Below, in pieces: positions 45,755 through 54,143 of a stretch of 64,000 nt of DNA. Each line of letters starts with the position of its first letter. The first letter of the stretch is position 1. Both the position numbers and the translations under genes were made by a program. Under the pieces are notes generated by a model. The model was not told the origin of the DNA. It worked only from the letters and a program-made list of their open reading frames with translations, and did not search any database. This DNA comes from Bifidobacterium callimiconis (GTDB taxonomy: Bacteria > Actinomycetota > Actinomycetes > Actinomycetales > Bifidobacteriaceae), in the NCBI RefSeq assembly GCF_003952005.1, contig NZ_QXGJ01000005.1, positions 165,097 to 229,096 of the forward strand, given 5' to 3'.

Positions 45755-47893
45755 TCAGTCGCTGATGTTGCGACCGTCGCGGCGGAACCAGAGGGCCAGG
45801 AAGGCGAAGCAGAAGACCAGCGGAAGCATGTGGCGGTCGAAGTCGTTCGCCGGGGCGGTGATCATCACGCCCATGAGCAGCAGCATCGGCAGATGATAGG
45901 CGAGCGCACGCCAGCGACGGCGCACCACCTCAACTGCGCCGACCACGAGCGTGAGGATCGTCCAGAAATTGCCGTGCACGGGCCAGCCGATCACCGGAAT
46001 GTGCGACCAGCCGTTCGCGAACCACGCCACCGCGTCACGCCAGCCGTGGAACCAGTGCTTGATGATCGTGGTGTCCTTCTGCACCTTGCCGTTGTTCACG
46101 TAGTAGATCGCCGACACGTACGGCACGTCGAACACGTCGAAGTAGCCGTAGCATTTGGCGAGCAGCGCGTCGATGGCGACCACCGGACTCGCCTTGACCA
46201 TCTCAAGCCAGGCGCTGTTGAAGTTCTCCATGTCCTTGGCCGTGACCGTGCGCCACTTGTACGCGACCGTCTTGTCCTCGGCGCTGCCCGACGACTTCAT
46301 ACGGTCGGCGTCGTTTGGGAAGTAGGCCTTGGCGGCGCCGTCGAGATCGATGATCGGCTCGATCTTCTCGCGAGCGCTGGCGGGGATGCTGTCGGGGTCG
46401 CGCTGGGCGATGCGGCCGATCTGCTGCAGCTGCACGCCCTTGCTTTCGATCGGATCGCCGCCGATGATCGTGTTCGTGGCGGTGAGCGCGGTGATCATGC
46501 CCTGGAACGCGATGAGCGGGATGAGCAGGGCGACCGCGTACGTGCGCCAGCGTTTGCGGTCGGCGATCAGCGCGAGGACGAGCTGCAGGAACACGATATA
46601 GAGGCCGTACTTGGCGCTCGCCAGCATGACCAGCGTGCTCAGCGCGAGCGCGACGACGGTGGTGCGGCGGGGATGGGTGGTGGCCGTGCTCTCGGTTGTC
46701 TTGCCCGAGGTCGCGTACAGCTCATACAGCGCGCCGAACCACCAGACGAACGCGAACGCGAACAGCGGCGACTTGGTCAGCGAGATCGTGCTGAAGATCA
46801 CGATCGGATTGACCAGCAGCAGCGCCAGCACGATCACGCGCGTGGCGGCGGAGGTGGTAACCCTTGTCATGGTGGTTCCCCTCTCTGAGGGGAGCTGTCC
46901 GGCGACTGCCGGACTGAGGGGAGCGCGTGTTGAGATCCCAACAAACGGTCGATTCAAAAATCGGTTCGCCGTGGCGGCACAGCAGAACGCGGCGAACACG
47001 AACTGCAGTCCGGACAGGATGATCAGTCCCGCGTCGGGCGAGCCGGTGACCGACTGACTCAGATACCCCATGCCGCCGTACAGCAATGTGAGCAGAATGT
47101 TGTGCTGGTTCGTGAGGAACGTGGGGTCGGCCGGCCACAGGTAGTGCGCGGTCGGGTAGACGTCCATGATCGTGTTGACCACGAGCGTGCCGTCGAGATA
47201 CGGTTGCGGGTTGCCGTGCGTCTGCTCCCAGAACGACGTGAATTCGCGGATCTGCGAGAACACGTCCGCGCCGAACGCGCTGAGCAGCGTGACGTAGCAC
47301 CACGCCCATCCGACGATCAGCATCGCGAAAATACGAATCGTGCGGTCGGTATGGCGTATGATGGTGCGCTCGTGCCGCGTGATGAAGATGGTTGCCGGGC
47401 GTGCCGCGCGGCGCAGGAATCCGCCGACTTTTCCACTGAGATCGTGGATGGTGTGCACAACGCTGGGGATTGCGCGCGGGCGTTCGGTTGTGGACGCATC
47501 GGTTGGGGATGCGGACGCGGCAAGCTCGACCAAGGATTGTGGATCGTCGGGATATGTCTGGGGATTGTCGCCGCTGCCGCGCGCTTTGCCTGAGGATTGT
47601 TTGCCATAGGATCGTCTATCGCCGATCATGGCGAGCGCGTGCACCAGCGTGAGGTATACGCAGAACATGACCACGCCGATCAGCGCGTTCCAGATCGAGA
47701 AGTCCGCGATCGTGCCGTCCGCGCGGTAGATCGGTCCGACCGCCGAGCAGAACGCCAGCCACAGACAGGCCAGCACGGCCAGGGTCCAGCGTGCAATATG
47801 CCAGAAGCCTCGGTCTTCACCGGTGGCGGCGGGGGAAGCGGCTGTGGTCGCCGCCGTTTCTTGAGCCTTGTGTGTATTGCCTTTCATCGCCAT
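45755..47893 (-). CDS. Polytopic membrane protein, DUF6020-like
   Basis: A 712-residue protein with about 12 hydrophobic segments spread through the chain, of the general layout of membrane glycosyltransferases. The extracellular-looking region around TLVVNTIMDVYPTAHYLWPA and the long loop with SKGVQLQQIGRIAQRDPDSI are typical of DUF6020 proteins near cell-envelope genes. Function is not known. A type B repeat (46875-46924) lies inside the coding frame and adds about 16 residues, including APLSPAVAGQLPSERG, near residue 330. The start at 47893 is tentative; an ATG two codons on (MKGNTH) is equally possible. Confidence 0.6.
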   Translation of the reverse strand: MAMKGNTHKAQETAATTAASPAATGEDRGFWHIARWTLAVLACLWLAFCSAVGPIYRADGTIADFSIWNALIGVVMFCVYLTLVHALAMIGDRRSYGKQSSGKARGSGDNPQTYPDDPQSLVELAASASPTDASTTERPRAIPSVVHTIHDLSGKVGGFLRRAARPATIFITRHERTIIRHTDRTIRIFAMLIVGWAWCYVTLLSAFGADVFSQIREFTSFWEQTHGNPQPYLDGTLVVNTIMDVYPTAHYLWPADPTFLTNQHNILLTLLYGGMGYLSQSVTGSPDAGLIILSGLQFVFAAFCCAATANRFLNRPFVGISTRAPLSPAVAGQLPSERGTTMTRVTTSAATRVIVLALLLVNPIVIFSTISLTKSPLFAFAFVWWFGALYELYATSGKTTESTATTHPRRTTVVALALSTLVMLASAKYGLYIVFLQLVLALIADRKRWRTYAVALLIPLIAFQGMITALTATNTIIGGDPIESKGVQLQQIGRIAQRDPDSIPASAREKIEPIIDLDGAAKAYFPNDADRMKSSGSAEDKTVAYKWRTVTAKDMENFNSAWLEMVKASPVVAIDALLAKCYGYFDVFDVPYVSAIYYVNNGKVQKDTTIIKHWFHGWRDAVAWFANGWSHIPVIGWPVHGNFWTILTLVVGAVEVVRRRWRALAYHLPMLLLMGVMITAPANDFDRHMLPLVFCFAFLALWFRRDGRNISD
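46875..46924 (+). repeat. Type B repeat inside a coding sequence
   Basis: Intact copy: TTCCCCTC with GAGGGGAG, TG, TCCGGC / GCCGGA hairpin, CTGAGGGGAG. The minus-strand reading is APLSPAVAGQLPSERG, in the same frame as the copy in birA (APLSRLCRQLPSERG). Confidence 0.88.
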
Positions 47894-47964
47894 CGATTCT
47901 ACGTTTCGGCTCGTAATTGGGAGTGATGTTGCGTTGTGGCTCGGCTTTGGTGATTTTCGGTCGA

Positions 47965-48052
47965 AGAAAAACGCAGAACTGCAATGTAGGTCATTTTGAA
48001 CCCTGAAATTCCAAGGATCAAAAATCGCTACATTGCAGTTCTGCGTTTTTCT
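47965..48052 (-). terminator. 25-bp perfect inverted repeat after bioY
   Basis: 47965-47989 and 48028-48052 are perfectly complementary over 25 bp (left arm begins AGAAAAACGCAGAACTGC), with a 38-nt loop. Read on the minus strand it ends in GCGTTTTTCT, fitting a bioY terminator; its size is also MITE-like. Confidence 0.75.
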
Positions 48053-48102
48053 AATGTGTGTTCGTCTGCTTTTCCGGGGCGATGACGGGGCGAATCCACG
48101 GC

Positions 48103-48720
48103 TCAGCGGTGAATCAGCCCGGAGAAGCCGGCGCAGGCGAGCGAGGCGACGGCGGCCTTGACCAGATCGCCGGCCACGAAGCCCATCGACGCCAGCGCAA
48201 CGGCGCCGAGCGGGGCGCCGGTCAGCGCGGACTGGATCACGAAGCCGAACGCGTATACCACACCCACGCAGCCGACGAGGCTCGCGCCGAAGTAACGCAA
48301 CGAGGTGAGCGCACGCTGGCCGGTCGAACCGGTGCGCGCCTTGCCACGCAGCAGCGCCGCCACGATCACGCCCGGCAGGAATCCGACCAGGAATCCGGCG
48401 CTCGGACCGAACAGTGCGGCCGTGGACGCGCCGCCCGCGAACACCGGCATGCCCGCGGCGCCGGCGGCCAGGTACATGGCCACCGAGGAGCCGGCCTCAC
48501 GCCAGTTGAGCGTGAGCGCGGCCAGCATCACCACGAACGTCTGCAGCGTGATCGGCACCGGCGTGCCAGGTACCGGGATCTCGCCGGCGGCGGCCGACGC
48601 CCACATCAGACCGGCGAACAGCAGCGCCTTGGCGCCGGAAATCAGCAGACGACGGGCGCGCGTGGCGTCCGCGGTCCTGGACACGGTTCCCAACGTCTGG
48701 TTGCGATGTTGTGCATTCAT
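48103..48720 (-). CDS. bioY: Biotin transporter BioY
   Basis: A 205-residue S-component of an ECF biotin transporter. IPVPGTPVPITLQTFVVMLA is the family signature binding biotin, and GGASTAALFGPSAGFLVGFL and the final GDLVKAAVASL segments fit the six-helix fold. GGAAGGGA precedes the ATG. It diverges from birA, whose product attaches the imported biotin to the carboxylase. No EcfA/EcfT genes are in the window. Confidence 0.92.
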   Translation of the reverse strand: MNAQHRNQTLGTVSRTADATRARRLLISGAKALLFAGLMWASAAAGEIPVPGTPVPITLQTFVVMLAALTLNWREAGSSVAMYLAAGAAGMPVFAGGASTAALFGPSAGFLVGFLPGVIVAALLRGKARTGSTGQRALTSLRYFGASLVGCVGVVYAFGFVIQSALTGAPLGAVALASMGFVAGDLVKAAVASLACAGFSGLIHR

Positions 48721-48896
48721 ACAAAATCCCTTCCGTCATGGCGGCGGCCAACGTAGATCGATTGACGTCCCCATTCGTCATACACGGCCTGAAAACGTTG
48801 AAATCAAGCCGATTATTTACCGTATGGCCTCCATCCTAGAAAGCTAAGCTACGGAACGGTTTGTAGAACCATACAAAATCCCGTCGGGAATTTTGT
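48718..48896. promoter_or_regulatory. Divergent bioY-birA control region
   Basis: The 13-mer CATACAAAATCCC occurs at 48718-48730, covering the bioY start codon and ribosome binding site, and again at 48870-48882. The second copy is part of an inverted repeat ACAAAAT-CCCG / CGGG-A-ATTTTGT (48873-48896). A biotin-responsive operator is possible; BirA here has no visible DNA-binding domain. The rest of the 306-bp gap is featureless. Confidence 0.45.
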
Positions 48897-49026
48897 CGGC
48901 TGTCGTCTTTCGTGCGCAACGGGTACGCGGGTAGGTTGTGGGTAACACCGGCGCATTGGGGTGTGTGCCGGGAATGTTCATCGTCAATGACGCCCGTCGC
49001 GGACGTCGGCCATCAAGGAGTCGCGT

Positions 49027-50253
49027 ATGCAGCAGACCGATCAGCGGAACGGCGCGGAGTGCGATCGCGATCATGCGAATCGTGGATCCGTCGTCCCGAC
49101 GGCTGTGGAGCGTGACGCGGTGGAGCATGATGATCGTGATGGCGTAGTCTCCGATGCCGCGGCGTTCGATCAGCTTGATTCCGTGTGTGCGCTGACGAGC
49201 GTGGATTCGACGAACACGTATGCGACGGCCGCCGTGCGCAAGGCACTGGATGGTTTGACTGACAACGCCGGTAGCGCTGATGTGGCGCGGGTGGTGTGCG
49301 GACTGTTCGGCGTGGGGAAGATGAACGTGGCAGCTCCCCTCAGTCGGCTGTGCCGACAGCTCCCCTCAGAGAGGGGAGCCGAGGGTGAAGAGCTTGGGCT
49401 CCCCTCTCTGAGGGGAGCTGTCATGCGCAGCATGACTGAGGGGAGCCGCTGCTCCGCATCGCACCGCCCGCTGCCGATGAGTGTGGTGCTGGCGGATACG
49501 CAGACGGCCGGACGTGGTCGGCTTGGCCGCGCCTGGTACAACGAGCCGGGGGGGTCGTTCATCGGCTCGTATGTGACGGCGGTGCCCAAGGCACTGCTCG
49601 ATGGGGGAAGCTCAGGGTGGATGACGATGGCCGCGGGACTCGCGGCCATCGATGCGGTGGAAAGCGTTATGGGGGAACTGGGGATCAACTCCCCTCAGTC
49701 GGCTACGCCGACAGCTCCCCTCACTCATGAGGAGAGCCTGAGCGAGAACCGGCTCTCGCTGAAGTGGCCGAATGATGTGTTTCTGGGCGGGAAGAAGCTG
49801 GGCGGCATTCTCGCCGAGCTGGCCGCGGTGCGTGGTGACACGGCGATTATCGTGTTCGGCATCGGCATGAACCTGTTCGTGTCCGAGGATCGTTTACCGA
49901 TCGAACAATCTACGTCGCTGCACCTGCGCGTCAACGATATCAACGATCTGCCGCCGTACGAGACGCTGCGCAACGCCATCGCGAACGGTATCGCCGAGTC
50001 GTTGCGCATCCGTCTGACCGCGCTCGCGAACGATACGACGCACGCCGTTGCGCGGCTTCGTGACGAGGTCGCCGAACGCAGCTGGACGCTCGGCCGGCAC
50101 GTCGTCGCGCACCTCGCCACGGACGACGGCACGGCGAGCGGACGCACGGTGGAGGGCACTGCCGAATCCATCAACGCGGACGCTTCGCTGAGCATTCGGC
50201 TCGCGGACGGCACTGTGCACACGGTGACCACCGGGGATGTGGGGGTCGAGTGA
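49027..50253 (+). CDS. birA: Biotin-[acyl-CoA carboxylase] ligase with in-frame repeat insertions
   Basis: A 408-residue biotin protein ligase that forms biotinyl-AMP and transfers biotin to the carboxylase Lys. After a variable 50-residue N-terminus without helix-turn-helix come SVDSTNTYA, the biotin-binding AGRGRLGRAWYNEPGGSF, GLAAIDAV, LKWPNDVFLGGKKLGGIL and VFGIGMNL, then a C-terminal SH3-like domain. Type B repeats at 49332-49380, 49396-49447 and 49689-49738 are read through in frame, adding about 39 residues before the biotin loop and about 16 after GINS. AAGGAG precedes the ATG. Confidence 0.93.
   Translation: MQQTDQRNGAECDRDHANRGSVVPTAVERDAVEHDDRDGVVSDAAAFDQLDSVCALTSVDSTNTYATAAVRKALDGLTDNAGSADVARVVCGLFGVGKMNVAAPLSRLCRQLPSERGAEGEELGLPSLRGAVMRSMTEGSRCSASHRPLPMSVVLADTQTAGRGRLGRAWYNEPGGSFIGSYVTAVPKALLDGGSSGWMTMAAGLAAIDAVESVMGELGINSPQSATPTAPLTHEESLSENRLSLKWPNDVFLGGKKLGGILAELAAVRGDTAIIVFGIGMNLFVSEDRLPIEQSTSLHLRVNDINDLPPYETLRNAIANGIAESLRIRLTALANDTTHAVARLRDEVAERSWTLGRHVVAHLATDDGTASGRTVEGTAESINADASLSIRLADGTVHTVTTGDVGVE
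49332..49447. repeat. Pair of type B repeats inside birA
   Basis: A reverse copy (49332-49380, stem TCGGC / GCCGA) and a forward copy (49396-49447, stem TCATGC / GCATGA) face each other and are read through as APLSRLCRQLPSERGA and LPSLRGAVMRSMTEGSR. Confidence 0.88.
49689..49738 (-). repeat. Third type B repeat inside birA
   Basis: Reverse copy with stem TCGGC / GCCGA and a partly decayed end (ACTCATGAGGAGAGCC). It is read in another frame from the first copy, as SPQSATPTAPLTHEES, and separates GINS from LSLKWPND. Confidence 0.82.
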
Positions 50254-50315
50254 TGCACGGGATCGGCCGGCTCGAACTTGAACTTGAACTCGGAATCGGG
50301 AATATCGCTGGTCAA

Positions 50316-50490
50316 CTCCCCTCAGTCTGCCATGCGGCAGACAGCTCGTCCTGCAATAGTGGACGGCCGTACCGGCCGCGCATTGTCTGCTCGCCTGTCG
50401 GCTCGCCTGAGTCCTAAAAACGCCGCCGGCGTTTTCTTTACGGACTCAGCCTCCATGAGGGGAGCCACCGGTGCAACCGACTGAGGGGAG
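50316..50490 (-). repeat. Type C composite repeat plus a degenerate type B end
   Basis: Reverse copy holding CTCAGTCTGCC / GGCAGACAGCTCG, GTCTGCTCGCCTGTCGGCTCG, then CTAAAAACGCC / GGCGTTTTC and TACGGACTCAGCC. It fills the 301-bp gap between birA and the carboxylase gene. Confidence 0.8.
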
Positions 50491-50554
50491 TCTGCGGCGG
50501 GTCGGAAACGATACGTACGACGAATGAACTAACGCAACGTTGTGGAAAGGAATC

Positions 50555-52510
50555 ATGAAGAAGCTGCTGATAGCGAACCGTGGCGAGATCGCGCTGCGCG
50601 TGGTGCGCACGGCCCAGGAGATGGGCATCGCCACCGTGGTGGTGTACGCCGAGCAGGATCGCGAATCCATGGCCGCGCAGATGGCCGACGAGGCGTACCT
50701 GCTGTCCGGCGACACCTACAAGGACACGTATCTCAATGAGGACAAGATCATGGAGATCGTGGATCGTTCCGGCGCGGACGCTGTGCACCCCGGCTACGGA
50801 TTCCTGTCCGAGGTGCCCGGATTCGCGCAGAAGGTGATCGACGCCGGCATCACGTGGGTGGGGCCGAGCCCCAAGGCCCTCGTGGACCTGGGCGACAAGA
50901 TCAGCGCCCGCCGCGTGGCCGAATCCGCCAAGGTGCCGCCCGTGCCCGGCCTGTCCGAGCCGGTGCAGGACATGCGCGAACTGCTCGACTTCGCCAACTC
51001 GCACGGCTATCCGGTGATGCTCAAGCGCGCCGACGGCGGTGGCGGCCACGGCATCACCGTGGTGCACAACGACGACGAGCTGCGCCGCTTCTTCATGAAC
51101 CACGACGCGCTGCAGGGCGGCGACCTTCAGGACTACTTCATCGAGAAGTTCGTGGACCGCGCCCGCCACGTGGAGACCCAGTCCGGCCGCGACAGCCACG
51201 GCAACTTCACCGTGTACTCCACGCGCGACTGCTCGGTGCAGCGCCGCAACCAGAAGCTCGTCGAGGAGGCGCCCGCGCCGTTCCTGCCCGACGAGGTGAC
51301 GCAGCGGCTCGTCGGCTTCTCCCAGCGTCTGTTCGACCAGGTGGACTACGTGGGCCTGGGCACCTGCGAGTTCATGGTCACGCCGTCCGGCAAGGTGTAC
51401 TTCCTCGAGGTCAATCCGCGACTGCAGGTGGAGCACACGGTGAGCGAGGAGGTGAGCGGCCTCGACCTGGTGCGCGAACAGCTCGTCATCGCCGATGGCG
51501 GCACGCTCACCCCGGCGCCGGCCCCGCGTGGCCACAGCTTCGAGCTGCGCATCACGTGCGAGGATCCCGCCACGAACCTCACGCCGAGTTCCGGCACGCT
51601 CGAGAAGATCACGTGGCCGTCCGGTCCCGGCATCCGCATCGACTCCGGCGTGGAGGAGGGCGACACCGTCTCCCCGAAGTTCGACTCCATGATGGGCAAG
51701 GTGGTCGTCACCGCGCAGAACCGCGCCGCCGCCGTGGCCCGCGTGCGTCGTGCGCTGCGCGAGATGGAGATCGAGGGCGTGCCCACGCCGCAGACCCTGT
51801 TCCAGAAGATCTTCACCAACCCCGACTTCACCGCCGAGGACCATCCGTTCTCCGTGACCACCAAGTGGCTGGAACGCACGTACCTCAACAAGACGCCACA
51901 CGCCACCGTGGTCGGCCAGCCGGCATCGCAGTCCGGCACCACCGGTCCGAACGCCGCCGAACGCCGCATGCCGTCCGCCGAGACGTTCGTGATCGAAGTG
52001 GATGACAAGCGCGTCAAGCTCACCATGCCCGAGGCCATGCTGGCCGGCATGGGCGGGGGAGCGGGCGCCCGCCGCGGCGACCGCAGGCCCACGCAGCCGT
52101 TGCGCGGTCAGGGTCTGCACAGCGCCGACACCGGCGACAGGCGTGACGACGGCGCCGCGTCCGGCGTGATCGCCTCGCCCATGCAGGCCGTGGTCACGCG
52201 CATCAACGTGGCCGAGGGCCAGACCGTGGCCAAGGGCGACCTGCTCGTCGTGCTCGAATCCATGAAGATGGAGAACTACGTGTACGCGCCGATCAAGGGC
52301 ACGGTGACGAAGATCTTCGTCTCGCCGGCCGACGGCGTGGAGGCGGGCGAAACGCTCGTCACGCTCGACATCAACGGCGGCAAGAACAGCAAGACCGCCG
52401 ATCAGCCCGCCGACGGCAAGAACGCGTCCGGCGATTCCGAAACCACGGACACCACGACGAATCCGACGAACGCCCAGTCCGACGACGCGAAGAAGGAGGA
52501 CGTGAAATGA
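50555..52510 (+). CDS. Biotin carboxylase / biotin carboxyl carrier fusion (acyl-CoA carboxylase alpha subunit)
   Basis: A 651-residue AccA3-type alpha subunit. The biotin carboxylase part (residues 1-450) has KKLLIANRGEIALRV, AVHPGYGFLSE, the ATP-grasp glycine loop KRADGGGGHG and FLEVNPRLQVEH; the carrier domain ends with VLESMKMEN, Lys571 being the biotinylation site. It carboxylates biotin with bicarbonate and ATP. A charged tail follows. GGAAAGGA sets the ATG. It overlaps the beta subunit gene by 4 bp. BirA, just upstream, is its modifying enzyme. Confidence 0.95.
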   Translation: MKKLLIANRGEIALRVVRTAQEMGIATVVVYAEQDRESMAAQMADEAYLLSGDTYKDTYLNEDKIMEIVDRSGADAVHPGYGFLSEVPGFAQKVIDAGITWVGPSPKALVDLGDKISARRVAESAKVPPVPGLSEPVQDMRELLDFANSHGYPVMLKRADGGGGHGITVVHNDDELRRFFMNHDALQGGDLQDYFIEKFVDRARHVETQSGRDSHGNFTVYSTRDCSVQRRNQKLVEEAPAPFLPDEVTQRLVGFSQRLFDQVDYVGLGTCEFMVTPSGKVYFLEVNPRLQVEHTVSEEVSGLDLVREQLVIADGGTLTPAPAPRGHSFELRITCEDPATNLTPSSGTLEKITWPSGPGIRIDSGVEEGDTVSPKFDSMMGKVVVTAQNRAAAVARVRRALREMEIEGVPTPQTLFQKIFTNPDFTAEDHPFSVTTKWLERTYLNKTPHATVVGQPASQSGTTGPNAAERRMPSAETFVIEVDDKRVKLTMPEAMLAGMGGGAGARRGDRRPTQPLRGQGLHSADTGDRRDDGAASGVIASPMQAVVTRINVAEGQTVAKGDLLVVLESMKMENYVYAPIKGTVTKIFVSPADGVEAGETLVTLDINGGKNSKTADQPADGKNASGDSETTDTTTNPTNAQSDDAKKEDVK

Positions 52511-54105
52511 CCGACGTCATGGGAATGCGCATCGACGCGCCCGCACGTCAGGCGCAGTCGACGCAGCCGATGCGCGCCACCATCGTGCGGGCCGCCCAGT
52601 TGGCGCGCGACGCCGAGGAGAAGGCCGTCAAACGTCAGCACGCCAAGGGCAAGTACACGGCACGCGAACGCCTCGACCTGCTGTTCGACTCCGACACGTT
52701 CGAGGAGATCGGCCGGTTCAACGGCGGCGACATCAACGACGGCAAGGCCGGCTCCGCGGTGATCACCGGATTCGGCACCGTGTACGGCCGCAAGGTGGCC
52801 GTGTACGCGCAGGACTTCTCCGTGCGCGGCGGCACGCTCGGCACCGCCGAAGGCCGCAAGATCTGCCATCTCATGGACATGGCCATGGACCTGAAGATCC
52901 CCGTCGTGGCGCTCATCGATTCCGGCGGCGCCCGCATCCAGGAGGGCGTGGCCGCGCTCACCCAGTACGGTCACATCTTCCGCAAGACGTGCGCGGCGAG
53001 CGGATTCATCCCGCAGATCTCGATCATCCTCGGCCCGTGCGCCGGCGGCGCCGTCTACTGCCCGGCACTCACCGACCTGATCATCATGACCCGCGAGAAC
53101 TCCGACATGTTCGTCACCGGCCCCGACGTGGTCAAGGCCGCCACCGGCGAGACGATCAGCATGGACGAGCTCGGCGGCGGCTACGTGCACAACGCCAAGT
53201 CCGGCGTGGCCCACTACCTCGGCGAGGACGAGGCCGACGCGATCGACTACGCGCGCACCGTGCTCGCCTACCTGCCGTCGAACAGCGACGAGCAGGCGCC
53301 CGTCTACGCGTTCGCGTCCGGCCGCGCCGAACAGGAGGCCGCCAAGCGCCTCGCCACGATCATGCCCGACAACGATCGCCAGCCGTACGACGTGCTCGAC
53401 GTGATCCGCTGCATCGTCGACTACGGCGAATTCGTACAGGTGCACGAACTGTTCGCCCGCTCCGCCGTCGTCGGATTCGCGTGCGTGGACGGCCGACCGG
53501 TCGGCATCGTGGCGAACCAGCCGAACGTGAACGCCGGCATCCTCGACGTGGACGCCAGCGAGAAGGTGGCACGATTCGTGCGCCTGTGCGACGCGTTCAA
53601 CCTGCCCGTCATCACGCTCGTGGACACCCCCGGATACAAGCCGGGCGCCGACCAGGAGCACGCGGGCATCATCCGCCGCGGCGCCAAGGTGATCTACGCG
53701 TACGCCAACGCGCAGGTGCCCATGATCACCGTGATCCTGCGCAAGGCGTTCGGCGGCGCATACATCGTGATGGGATCCAAGGCCATCGGCGCCGACGTGA
53801 ACGTGGCATGGCCCAGCTCCCAGATCGCCGTGCTCGGCGCCACCGGAGCCGTGAACATCATCCACCGCAAGGACCTGCAGAAAGCCAAGGAGGCCGGCCG
53901 CGACGTGGACGCGCTGCGCGCCGAACTCGCCGCCGAATACGAAAGGACCACCGTGAACGCGAACCTGTCGCTCGAAATGGGACAGATCGACGCGATGATC
54001 GACCCCGAGCAGACGCGCGACGTGATCGAACGCTCGCTCAAGCTGCTCTCGACCAAGCGCCGCCACCGCCCGACCACCAAGCACCACGGCAACCAGCCGC
54101 TGTAA
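52507..54105 (+). CDS. accD: Acyl-CoA carboxylase beta subunit (carboxyltransferase)
   Basis: A 532-residue AccD/PccB-type carboxyltransferase that moves the carboxyl group from biotin to acetyl-CoA or propionyl-CoA. It has two crotonase-like halves: RGGTLGTAEGRKICHLMDMA with IDSGGARIQEGVAAL in the first, and TLVDTPGYKPGADQEHAGII with RKAFGGAYIVMGSKAIGAD in the second, giving the two oxyanion holes. ATGA overlap with the alpha gene implies equal expression. It supplies malonyl-CoA to Fas, 38 bp downstream. Confidence 0.95.
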   Translation: MTDVMGMRIDAPARQAQSTQPMRATIVRAAQLARDAEEKAVKRQHAKGKYTARERLDLLFDSDTFEEIGRFNGGDINDGKAGSAVITGFGTVYGRKVAVYAQDFSVRGGTLGTAEGRKICHLMDMAMDLKIPVVALIDSGGARIQEGVAALTQYGHIFRKTCAASGFIPQISIILGPCAGGAVYCPALTDLIIMTRENSDMFVTGPDVVKAATGETISMDELGGGYVHNAKSGVAHYLGEDEADAIDYARTVLAYLPSNSDEQAPVYAFASGRAEQEAAKRLATIMPDNDRQPYDVLDVIRCIVDYGEFVQVHELFARSAVVGFACVDGRPVGIVANQPNVNAGILDVDASEKVARFVRLCDAFNLPVITLVDTPGYKPGADQEHAGIIRRGAKVIYAYANAQVPMITVILRKAFGGAYIVMGSKAIGADVNVAWPSSQIAVLGATGAVNIIHRKDLQKAKEAGRDVDALRAELAAEYERTTVNANLSLEMGQIDAMIDPEQTRDVIERSLKLLSTKRRHRPTTKHHGNQPL

Positions 54106-54143
54106 ACAGACTTCATTCAACAAACCGATCGAAGGAACAATCA

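Noticed and set aside
52989..54143. An open frame continuous with fas that would extend the protein by 385 residues upstream
   Set aside because: It overlaps accD in another frame, gives Arg-rich low-complexity peptide, and the ATG at 54144 has a good ribosome binding site.
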